DNA from: Babylonia areolata
Lineage: Eukaryota; Mollusca; Gastropoda; Neogastropoda; Buccinidae
DNA length: 64,000 nucleotides
Direction: 5' to 3'
NCBI RefSeq assembly: GCF_041734735.1
Contig: NC_134879.1
Span: forward strand, 8,161,810-8,225,809
Shown here: positions 55,660-64,000 of the stretch, in pieces
How the letters are laid out: each line of letters begins with the position of its first letter
Position numbering within the stretch: the stretch's first letter is position 1
Program-made: the position numbers and the translations under genes
The notes under the pieces: generated by a model
Seen by the model: only the letters and a program-made list of their open reading frames with translations
What the model was told of the DNA's origin: nothing
Database searches by the model: none

Positions 55660-56350
55660 TGTAAGCACTATGGCTTAGTCGGTTAGGCGCCTGTTGGAAT
55701 GATCCAGTGTTCACCAGTGATCAGGGTTCGAGGCCCCGTTTCGACATGGTGTTGTGTCCTTGACTAGAACTAGAAGCACTTTACTCCGATTTCCTTCACT
55801 CCAACCAGGTGTTAACGGGTAGGTATGTGACTTTCGGTACCTAGAAATCCAAACACTTTGAAGTTCTCTCATTTGTCTACGACAATGAATTAAAACATCT
55901 TTGTTGAAACTATCAGTCTATAAAAATCATTATGTAATCAAACAAAACAACAATTTCTCCACACGGGCAGATTTCTATACACAATTGAGCTAGTTAATGT
56001 TAGTGTAACTTTTGCGATTTAACAGATGCTTTCCTGGTCAGTTAATAACTTAAACTCAGCATTATTTCATTTATTCACATGTTCGTTATGCTGAACTGTG
56101 TAACATTGTTTCGTATAATTGTCGCATTGTTTGCCCTTTGTCTCCCACTTTGATTCTTCCCATGTGCCCCCGTGGGGTCTTTTCGGAATGAATTTTGACT
56201 TGACTTGGTTGACGCCGGAAGGTTGAAATGACGGAAGGAGAGGGATGTGCCGTGCCTGCCAGCTGATGCCAATCCTTACACACAGTGAACATGAAGTCAC
56301 TGCCCCGATGGCCGTAAAAAGACTATGGCGGAACTTTAACCTTTAAACTA
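55660..56350 (+). mobile_element. SINE-C with a best-preserved pol III promoter, split by about 0.35 kb
   Basis: A box TATGGCTTAGTCGGTTAGGC, B box AGGGTTCGAGGCCC, then TTTCGACATGGTGTTGTGTC and CTTTACTCCGATTTCC to about 55845. The SINE-C 3' half (ACACAGTGAACATGAAGTCA, CTGCCCCGATGGCCGTAAAA) appears at about 56270-56345. The sequence between (about 55850-56215) is unrelated to other SINE-C copies and is probably an insertion, though no target duplication could be fixed. Confidence 0.7.
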
Positions 56351-56669
56351 AGGGGTGCAGGGAAGGAACTAGAGTAGTAAAATTGGGCAAGTGACTCTCT
56401 TGACCTCTTCTCTACAGCTCCTTCCATTTCCGTCTACCCACACAGGAGCGCGCATATTCTATAAACGCTCTTTTCTACAGGTCTTTGAGGACAGAAAGCC
56501 CCACAGCGTGCGCGCACACTGACAACACGCCTGCACACTGTAGTACCCCGGCAACGCCTGAGTGTACATTCGCATGCACAGCTACACACATTTATGTCCT
56601 ATTTGTATCTTACTGACAAAGACTCACGCACAAACACACTTGAAACTGCGTTATTTGATGAACTGTTCA

Positions 56670-56709
<40 letters not shown>

Positions 56710-56720
56710 GCCTGAGAGAG

Positions 56721-56751
<31 letters not shown>

Positions 56752-57469
56752 TTCCAAAAGAAAAGAACCTCTTTTGCAAGGGTGAAAAAGGACAATAAAT
56801 AAACAAAACAACTAAATACACACAAACACAGACGCACACCGTACGCACACCCATCCATCCTAAGGAACAAACACACACACATCGTGGGACACACACACAC
56901 ACACACACAGACCGTACGCACACCCACAAACCCACACAGACACGCGCACCCACACCCACCACTAAACCCTCGCGCAAACATGCACACAGTCTTCTGGGTC
57001 GTTGTATCCACCTCCGAAGTCCACGGCTTTGGCAGGTCACGGGTCTGTCCCACAAGGCCCGATCATTCGCTGGGAAGGGCTGGGCATCGAGGCGCGTGAT
57101 TCTCTCTTTGCCAGCTGTCATGACGCATTTCTCTCCCTTACTTCTGCCAACACTCGAAACCCGATCTTTTTGCCCCTTCTGTTTTCAGTGCCATTCATCA
57201 CCATCTGCCCTCCCTCTGCTCACACTGTAACCGTTTCACCATGTTCCCTCCGCCCACCTACCACAGCCCTTTCACAACTCTCCCCACCTAACTCTGCCGT
57301 CTTTACATTTTTTTCCCTCTTTTTACAGAAGAATGCAGATGTCTAGTTTTTTTCTGGTTCAATATGGACCAGCAAACAATTTGACAAGGGAGAGGACTCT
57401 GTTTCTTATTGCTGTATCGCTTAAAAGTTACACATTCTATGTCTTTTTCTTACTGGAGCCATATTTGGA
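56351..57469. other. Interval with (TG)n(GA)n and CA-rich sequence
   Basis: TG/GA repeats at 56670-56750 and imperfect CA at 56815-56960. 56990-57350 is non-repetitive but shows no recognised exon on either strand. Confidence 0.5.
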
Positions 57470-57725
57470 TTGTTGCATTACTTTCTGTCACAGCCTATTT
57501 CTCTGTGTGAAATTTGGGCTGCTCTCCCCAAGAGGGGCATGTCATCATGGCGCAGTACCACACCCCTTTCTTCTTTCTCTTTTCTGTCTGCAAGTGTTTT
57601 TGTTTTATGATCCAAGTGGATTTTTTCTGCAGAATTTGTCAGGGACAACATTTCAGTTGCCAAGTGTTCTTTTACAAACATTAAGTACATGCTGCATACA
57701 GGACTGGTTGATCGTCTCATTGTGT
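57470..57725 (-). mobile_element. SINE-A, 5'-truncated antisense copy
   Basis: On the minus strand: GAGACGATCAACCAGTCCTG, CAACTGAAATGTTGTCCCTG, ATCCACTTGGATCATAAAAC, then AGCAGCCCAAATTTCACACA and GAGAAATAGGCTGTGACAG. The tRNA head is missing. TACAATACAACACAATGC sequence at 57811-57829 lies on the far side and may be unrelated. Confidence 0.85.
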
Positions 57726-58302
57726 TATGCCCTGTGGACAGCAGATCTGATCATTTTAATGATTCACCAAATAGATTGGTGATGTGATCATTTTTGGTAA
57801 TACAATTTTGTACAATACAACACAATGCAATGTGGTACAACATGTTATGTGTTGTTTTTTTGCAACAGAACATAATGCTCTATATCATGTTTATTGTTTG
57901 CAGTTGAGGAACAAATTTTATTATTGATTTTTCTTTTAGATATATTCAGATCTTTTTAGTGAAGAACTGGAGTCGTTCTCAGGGTACATGAAGTGAGTGG
58001 GTATATGTGAAGGAGTACATATGACTGTGTGTATGTGAATGTATTTTAATGATGTGCGTTATCCTGTCGCCCACATAGCGACTTTCCTTGATGTCAAGGA
58101 ATAGTGCGAATTTCTTGTACATGAAGGCGAGATAATTTTGTTGAATGTGCATGTGTATGCATAGTTTTTGTTTTAACTCTCAACACACACTAAAAATTCT
58201 CAAGAGTAGATGGGAATGGGAAGTCTGTTGGATTTTTTTTTAAAACTTCATATCAGAAGATACTATCTAGAATGAACATTTCAGAGAATGCCATGAAAGT
58301 GA

Positions 58303-58335
<33 letters not shown>

Positions 58336-58435
58336 CTTGTTGTTTTTTTGTTTGTTATTTTAAGTGCTAGCATGGACGTTTTTTCTTTCCCCCCCCCATG
58401 TACTATATTTGTACCATGCGCGTGCACGCGCACGC

Positions 58436-58470
<35 letters not shown>

Positions 58471-59825
58471 CGTGCGCGCGTGTGTGAAACTGTGAGAGAT
58501 AGTTATTAAGCTTCTCTTAGCTAATCCATGATACGAAGATTGCAAATAACACATTGTGCTGCTGGCAAATCTACCTTTACCTTTCCTGTTGTTTGTTTGT
58601 TGCTTTTCTTTCACAGGAAAAACTTGCAGATTTTACAGCAACACAAGATAAAATTATCAATTATGCATTAAAAGCCAGTTTCCTATTTGCTCATGCATAT
58701 TTCCTGGAATGTGTGTGTGAATAATAATTTGGGCAAATTCATTTTATTACTACAAACCAAAACATAAAGCACATCCATATCATAAAGTGTTATAGCTAAC
58801 AAAATGTATCAGTCAAATCAATGAAATGAATTATTACTGGAGTGTTATCACATTTTTTTTTTTAGAGTCACAACAGGTAAAATGATGAATACATCTTTTG
58901 TCCAATTCACGGAAACTGTTTCCAATTCATTTGACAGCAGATGGTTCACCTGTGTTTTTGCTATTAATCTGAATAAATCAGTCAATCAATCAGCCAACTG
59001 ATCTCACTAGGGGACTGTGATAACATCAGTTCAGTCTTGCCGTCTACCAACCCAAATATTGATGCCTTAAACCAATAACAGTAGATCTCCACACAACCAT
59101 TTTTGAAAGCTCTGAGATAAACCCAACCAAAAAGTTTGCCAGATTGTAATAATTGAGATTCTAAATCAAAACACACACATTTTTTTCAGTAAGATTTTTT
59201 TTTTTAAGTGTAAAGTATTATATGATGGATAGAAACTGCCATTAACTGAAAACTAATTAAATGAAGTTAAAAATAATTAAACTGGTAGTCCCTGGTTGTC
59301 TCTTTCCATGGCGCCATAGCTAAAGCCAGTGGTGGCAGGTATCATGCTGACAGCCGTAAAGTTCAGAATGCATTGCCTGTCTCGGCCCCAGACAGCAAGG
59401 ATGTTTTCACCCACTGACCCCTGTTCACAACACAGCTGTTGTCACTGCAGCCCTCCCTTCAGTGGCAAGCACCCCTTTCCCCCCCTCCTTTATATCCCTC
59501 TCTACCCACACCCCCCCCTGGCCCCTCCTGTCGCCTCACTGCTGTCCGAACATTGCACTTACAACACAGCTGCTGCTCTTTGGTGGAAGAATGGGACATG
59601 TCATTGCTCTGGACTCTTCAGCCAGTGCAGCCCATCATTTTTTTCTATGGTTACTTGTGCACATTTTTTTTTTCTTTTTTCTAAAATTTGAATATTTTCT
59701 TTCATCCTTACACATTATCATTTCAAACTTCGTATTATTTTATGTCTTAGAATAAAACTTGAAAAAAGGCAAATTTTTAGATAAACACACATACAGATTT
59801 TTTTTTGCTTAGCTTTTTTGTTTGT
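57726..59825. other. Low-repeat interval downstream of the host gene
   Basis: TG repeats at 58302-58332 and 58436-58485; otherwise AT-rich single-copy-looking DNA. 59280-59680 has moderate GC but no exon could be supported. This is presumably intergenic DNA 3' of the minus-strand gene. Confidence 0.45.
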
Positions 59826-60508
59826 TTATTTTTTTTTATCAGGAATTAACACACGTGACATTTGACTTTGCTCACATTTTGACTTTATTTCAAAATTGAA
59901 CACACACACACACCACAGCTCAAAACGAACCAGTGCCAGCCAAATGAGATGGTTCAACCTTAAACAATACACACACCTGAAAACGGAGTATGGCTGCCTA
60001 CATAGCAGTGTAAAAAAACGTTCATACGCATAAAACCCCACTGCCCACTCATGTACATGTATACGAGTGAATGTGGGAGATGCAGCCCACGAATGAAGAA
60101 GAAGAAACTTAACCACAGATAGTCAACACCAGAAAACACTCTCACTTGAGCATGAAATAATTTACACACTCACATTTATCAGTCACAACGCACACCTTTT
60201 GTGGTGCAGAGGAAAAGTCACTAGTGTCTCTCCTGGAAAGTTTTCAACATCTCCTCTCTACTTTGCTTCTTTCTTCCGAGCTCCATTCCCCACTTAACCC
60301 ATTGACTGCTGAACCTCCATGACACAACATCAGTGTGGCAGTTTCTACTTTCAGTGTTATTATCAGTGGTGCTATTCATTCTAGACTTCTCCAGATTTCC
60401 ATGAATCTGTACGGACCACTTATTTAATTTTGGGGGGTTTACAACATTTGGTACTATCAAATCACCACTTGCTTAATGGAGGAGGCTTCAGCAGAACCTG
60501 CTGCTAGC
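59826..60508 (-). other. Putative 3' UTR of the minus-strand host gene
   Basis: Follows the TGA at 60511-60509. An AATAAA on the minus strand (complement of about 59882-59887) could serve as a polyadenylation signal. A SINE-B tail lies inside in the opposite sense. The end is a guess. Confidence 0.3.
59965..60112 (+). mobile_element. SINE-B 3' end
   Basis: Carries GAAAACGGAGTATGGCTGCC, TACATAGCAGTGTAAAAAAA, CGTTCATACGCATAAAACCC, a short inverted repeat TGTACATGTATACG, GTGGGAGATGCAGCCCACGA, and a (GAA)n end. It overlaps the GAAAACGGAGTATGGCTGCC block at the end of the 7392-7680 copy, and so supplies the family's true tail. Confidence 0.82.
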
Positions 60509-60618
60509 TCAGTGACACAAGAGGAGGGCCGTGGTGTTTGTCTCCCCAAGCTGAAGGACAGGAACCAGAGAGACCGGCACAGGGCGGTCAGTCAGTCGCT
60601 CCATGCCCTTGGTCCATG
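60509..60618 (-). CDS. Host gene, terminal coding exon (unidentified protein)
   Basis: On the minus strand the acceptor TTTTTTGCCTGTGTTTCAG is followed by two bases completing a phase-1 codon. Then WTKGMERLTDRPVPVSLVPV, LQLGETNTTALLLCH and TGA. The acceptor has a good polypyrimidine tract, and the phase fits the donor at 61341. The frame is coding-like (no low complexity) and unlike any mobile element here. The protein was not recognised; the composition suggests a soluble helical domain. Confidence 0.7.
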
Positions 60619-61340
60619 CTGAAACACAGGCAAAAAATATACAGGTCTCATACTAATCTCAGCAAACAACATTCCACACTTTTTTTTCTGAATTCCTGCA
60701 CTGCATTTTCCAAGACCCGAAAACAAAGTCGCATACAGCATGCACAAAGACGTACACTACAGAGTTACCAGAAAATGTGAGAGGATGTGAGAGAAAGGAC
60801 GGGAGGTGGAGTGTGGGATGTTCAGTTACAGAAAAATCTCACAAAGATCTTGACATTTATCTCATTTTCAATTTTCGTCACTTGGACTGCCTTTGTTTTT
60901 TCTTCTTTTTTTGTGTGTAAGCAAAATCTTCTTCAACACTGTAGGTGTGGTGAAAGGAATCATGAAAATTCCAACTTATCTAGACCTAGCATAGTAAAAC
61001 ATTCCTTTCCTGTCTTTTCCAGCCCTGGAAATGGTCTTCCTGGGTTGTTTGTTTTCCAAGACTTTTCCAGATTTCTTTGACTGTGGTAAACCCAGTACAT
61101 CTGGAGTTAAGAGAAAGTAAAGAAAATATAGGCTTCACAGCACATTTCATTATTTTGGTCATCATAACTAGATGTTTATGGACTGCCCTGGTACAGTCCA
61201 TCTTGATCACAACTATGTCTGACAGGTCAAAGGGGTCAAAAGCTATTTACGAAGTGACCCGCCTCTTCCTGTTGCCTTCATGACCCAAGTGGTCAATGAC
61301 AACAACCACTGCAGCATCAAACATGGCTGTCCACACTCAC

Positions 61341-61505
61341 CTTGTATAATGCTACTGTAGGAGAAACGCTGAGTGGGGAAAAAGAGCCTCAACAAAGGGA
61401 CATCATTCCAGCTTCTCTCCAGCCTGATCAGCAGCTGGCAGTAGCTGTCCAGACAGGTGGTGATGGCTGACTCCACATCCACTATCTTGTCTTCTCCTTG
61501 GAAAC
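61341..61505 (-). CDS. Host gene, penultimate coding exon (unidentified protein)
   Basis: 165 bp on the minus strand, bounded by an acceptor (TTCCTTGATGATCAG) and a consensus donor (CAAG|GTGAGTGTGG). It reads FQGEDKIVDVESAITTC, LDSYCQLLIRLERSWNDVPL and LRLFFPTQRFSYSSIIQ without stops. Both bordering introns are phase 1, so its inclusion or skipping keeps the frame. The pattern of Leu/Ile at helical spacing suggests HEAT/ARM-like or other alpha-helical structure (inference). Confidence 0.78.
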
Positions 61506-61589
61506 CTGATCATCAAGGAACACCAGACCCCAGTTCAACAGACAGAATAAAGTGCAAGATTTGCACTTTATTTCATACATTTATGAGGG

Positions 61590-61840
61590 TCATGACAATA
61601 AACCCAGGACCCATGTGCAGCATTAGTGCAAGTAAAAGTACCATGGCAACAAAAGGGTTGTCCCTGGTGAAATTCTGTATAAAAAATCTACTTTGGTAGT
61701 AAAACAAAAACACTTGCAGGCAGGAAAAAAAGGGGTGTTTCATTGTGGCAATGTCCTCTCACAAGGAAAAGCAGCCTGAATTTCACACACAGAAATATGT
61801 TGTGACAAAAAGTAATACACTACAATACAACATGATACAG
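61590..61840 (+). mobile_element. SINE-A, 5'-truncated copy in a host intron
   Basis: ATGACAATAAACCCAGGACC, ACCATGGCAACAAAAGGGTT, AATCTACTTTGGTAGTAAAA, AGCCTGAATTTCACACACAG, TGTTGTGACAAAAAGTAATA and a TACAATACAAC tail. Opposite in sense to the host gene. Confidence 0.87.
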
Positions 61841-61889
61841 TGCAATGATAAATGCATCTGCCCCATCCTGTCTGTGACTGCCTTCACCT

Positions 61890-62160
61890 CTACACAACTC
61901 TCTCTCTCTCTCTCTCTACAATCAGCTTCAGATCCATTCTGTTTCTGCAGTCCCAAACTGAAATACTCCACGACTGGCAAGCGCTCTTTATCTGGCTCTG
62001 TACCTTGCACATGGAATGGTCTCCCTCTTTCACTTCATCAAATCTCTGCACTCAGATCTTTCAAATCTGGTCATAAAACCTACCTCTTTCCAAAAAATCT
62101 CCTCCATACCCTCCCTTTTTCCGTCAACAGTTTCTATAGCCTTCTATTTACATGTTTTTA
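61890..62160 (+). mobile_element. LINE C-terminal remnant (L2/CR1-like) in a host intron
   Basis: One plus frame reads KLKYSTTGKRSLSGSVPCTW, NGLPLSLHQISALRSFKSG and HKTYLFPK. This matches the terminal 'R.ST.G.RSFS...P..WN.LP......S...FKS.LKTYLF' block of L2/CR1-group ORF2. Only about 65 codons remain, with no recognisable 3' tail. Confidence 0.7.
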
Positions 62161-62552
62161 TAAGTTTCTGTTGTATATCAATACAGTACTTATCATTTCT
62201 TAGTATTACCATGTTTAACTCTTATAACACTTGTGGCTGCCAACAAAATGCCAACATAATGTTTACCACACACACACATACACACACACAGAGACAACCA
62301 AGACCATGTGATGTTTTTTTTTTCCAGCAAAAATGAAACATGTTTTATCTCAAACGAAAGGCAAGAGACTTGGAAAAACAAAACCAAAAAAACACTGTGA
62401 GATAATACACAAACAATATCATTATCAAGAGGTCCAAACACAAGTATTCATGAACACAACACACTCATGTCTGACTCCTGTCTGTCATCAAAAGAAGAAA
62501 CAGGTAAAAGGTGACTTTTTTCTAGTTTGAAGGTAGCCATACAGGTACTCAC
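62161..62552. other. Intron sequence
   Basis: A short (CA)n at 62268-62290; nothing else recognised. Confidence 0.5.
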
Positions 62553-62699
62553 AGACTTTGGTGGAGGAGGTGAAGAGTGAGGGCATGTGGTCACTGTACA
62601 GACACTGAGTGTGAACCTGGCTGTGTGTGCTCTTCACCCTCACTTCTGTCATCAACACAGCGATCAGGGTTAACAACACTTGTAACAGTGATACATGCA
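62553..62699 (-). CDS. Host gene, third-last coding exon (unidentified protein)
   Basis: 147 bp on the minus strand, from an acceptor (AAATTTTTTAG) to a consensus donor (AAAGTCT|GTGAGTACC). It reads HVSLLQVLLTLIAVLMTEV, RVKSTHSQVHTQCLYSDHM and PSLFTSSTKV, with the next codon (Cys) split across the intron. Phase 1 again. Earlier exons would lie beyond the LINE-W insertion and outside the window. The intron to the next exon (62552-61506) contains a SINE-A piece and a LINE remnant. Confidence 0.72.
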
Positions 62700-63224
62700 C
62701 TAAAAAATTTTTTTTTAAGACACACAGAGGTCATGCCTTTAAAGACTGTGATACCCATTTTCATCCAACAAAGGAATCATGAAGTACCTACACCACACAT
62801 ACCGCTCCAAACACTTCACACACACACACACACACACATACATATACATATCACAAAAACACCCAGACATGAAAGCAGGTTGTATTATAAGGCTAGATTT
62901 GAACTGAGATTTTGTTTCATCATGATAAATTTTGTAGGGAAGTTTATTTTAGGTGACAGGACCAAGGTACGGAAAGGCATGATGTCCTTGTGAGTTCTCT
63001 TTACACTATGGGATACCAAGAACATGAGTCAGCAGATGATTGCAGTGAAGGGGATGGAACATAGGACCAAACAAAATCAGACAAGTACTGATGAGAAAGA
63101 CGACCAAGCCCACACAGAGAGAGGGTAAAAAGGACAGCACATTTTTCATGTCTTTAAAACTTGTGAATGTAAGTTTACAAATTTTCACTTGAGTACAGCT
63201 TCCTCAGACTGGGGCACTGTCAAT

Positions 63225-63254
<30 letters not shown>
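62700..63254. other. Probable intron with two (CA)n tracts
   Basis: CA repeats at 62816-62838 and 63222-63253. The minus frame 63006-63188 is hydrophobic but has no convincing splice sites. LINE-W begins directly at the second CA tract. Confidence 0.5.
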
Positions 63255-63260
<6 letters not shown>

Positions 63261-64000
63261 AGATTACTTAACGATGGCTCATGTACTAGAATTCCTGACA
63301 TACCCACTCATCGACCAACAGCTACAGATTTAACATTGACTTCACCCAACTTATCATGCTCATGGAAAACTCGTGACAATACATTGGGAAGTGACCATGT
63401 TCCAATATCCATCACAATTAATGAAAAAATTCAATTAGAAAGTACTATCCAGGATGCAATCCCAAAGTACAACTACAAAAAAGCAGATTGGGTCACTTTC
63501 GCAAATATTCTAAATGATCTAGATGTAACAGTATCTACCGAAGATAATATTGACAAAATATACAACAAATTTTGTAACAATATTCTAAATGCTGCCAATG
63601 AATCTATTCTTAAAATGAATACATGCAGTGTTAAAAATCGTGATCACTTAGGCAATGTATGGTGGACTACAGACTGTGACGGAGCAGTCAATAAGAAAAA
63701 GCATACATTTAGAATATACAGAAAAAAAGCATCGACTCAGAACCACAAGGCTATGAACCACGCCAAATTAAAAAGTAACAGAGTAATAGAACAAGCCAAG
63801 AAAACATACTGGACAACATTTTTTAACACCAAAGTCTCAGACTATAAAGATACTAAAAAAGTGTGGGATCAATTAAATATCATGAAGAATGGGATAAAAC
63901 TTCCAGAATATCCTGTCACTTTAGGAAACAACAAATTCCCTTCGACATCAGAAAAAGTTGAAGCAATTGTCAGCTTGTTTTCTAAAGTAAGCAGACTAGA
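63255..64000 (+). mobile_element. LINE-W, 5'-truncated, open to the window edge
   Basis: Open in one plus frame for about 245 codons without a stop: LLNDGSCTRIPDIPTHRPTA, DLTLTSPNLSCSWKTRDN, GSDHVPISITINEK (SDH motif), a linker, HLGNVWWTTDCDGAVNKKKH and KVWDQLNIMKNGIKLPEYPV, reaching the start of RT at the edge. It is 5'-truncated inside the endonuclease exactly at a CA tract. Intact coding suggests a young insertion. Same lineage as the decayed copy at 1-1045. Confidence 0.88.

Noticed and set aside
61590-61620. A second NPGP (2A-like) motif
   Set aside because: It comes from translating the SINE-A segment ACAATAAACCCAGGACCC; no D-V-E-x precedes it and no ORF context exists.
60509-62699. 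Assigning the host gene to INTS15 or AP5Z1
   Set aside because: Short resemblances (LQVLxTL, DHM; MPS..TSSTKVC-like) were noticed from memory, but alignment is too weak to name the protein.
63006-63188. Hydrophobic minus-strand ORF as a membrane protein exon
   Set aside because: No matching splice signals or phase with the three supported exons.

Overview
The window is eukaryotic nuclear DNA from an animal, most likely a marine lophotrochozoan and probably a gastropod mollusc. That placement is an inference. It rests on very dense (TG/CA)n, (GA)n and (TCTG)n microsatellites, many tRNA-headed SINEs, several APE-type LINE lineages, a degraded multi-copy CXC-domain gene of a kind common in marine invertebrates, and introns in the one host gene found. 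There is no prokaryotic gene organisation. Almost all long open frames are artefacts of microsatellites or minisatellites. No LTR retrovirus, Polinton or toxin gene was recognised.

Names used here. LINE-X: element with a 2A peptide, coiled-coil ORF1 and EN-RT ORF2; copies at 19.1-23.4 kb (+), 28.8-29.8 kb (+), 35.2-41.6 kb (+, the most complete) and 43.9-44.9 kb (-). LINE-L2: L2/CR1-like, with a GTAAAGCGC-type 3' end and an (ATT)n tail; 8.7-10.9, 32.2-32.7 and 37.5-39.1 kb. LINE-W: I/Jockey-like fragments at both window edges. LINE-RTE: 2.2-3.5 kb. LINE-Y: CR1/L2-group, 45.7-47.8 kb. SINE-A to SINE-E are five tRNA-headed families.

Layout. 1-5.5 kb: LINE-W, an open 48-bp repeat array, LINE-RTE, a 41-43 bp minisatellite and a SINE-A. 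7-15 kb: SINE-B and SINE-E pieces, LINE-L2, a complete SINE-E, a foldback structure holding a 29-bp minisatellite, and an open RT fragment. 15-24 kb: SINE-C, simple repeats, SINE-A, and a decayed LINE-X holding an 872-bp SINE-D with a perfect 14-bp target duplication. 24-35 kb: simple repeats, LINE remnants, and G-rich and 29-bp minisatellites. 35-45 kb: the best LINE-X copy, with a LINE-L2 nested in ORF2 by a CAGAT target duplication, then a 1.35-kb minisatellite and an antisense LINE-X 3' end. 45-56 kb: LINE-Y, a SINE-C whose interior has grown into a 1.47-kb minisatellite, the CXC relic, SINE-A and more minisatellites. 56-64 kb: lower repeat density, with the last three coding exons of a host gene on the minus strand (62.70-60.51 kb), then LINE-W.

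Functionally this is a transposon and satellite landscape, not a pathway. The most informative links are mechanistic. SINE-E shares its 3' tail with LINE-L2, suggesting parasitism of that LINE. SINE-B and SINE-E share head and body but not tail. LINE-L2 carries a TG microsatellite in its 3' UTR in at least two copies. At least one minisatellite grew from inside a SINE. LINE-X copies tend to sit in microsatellites.
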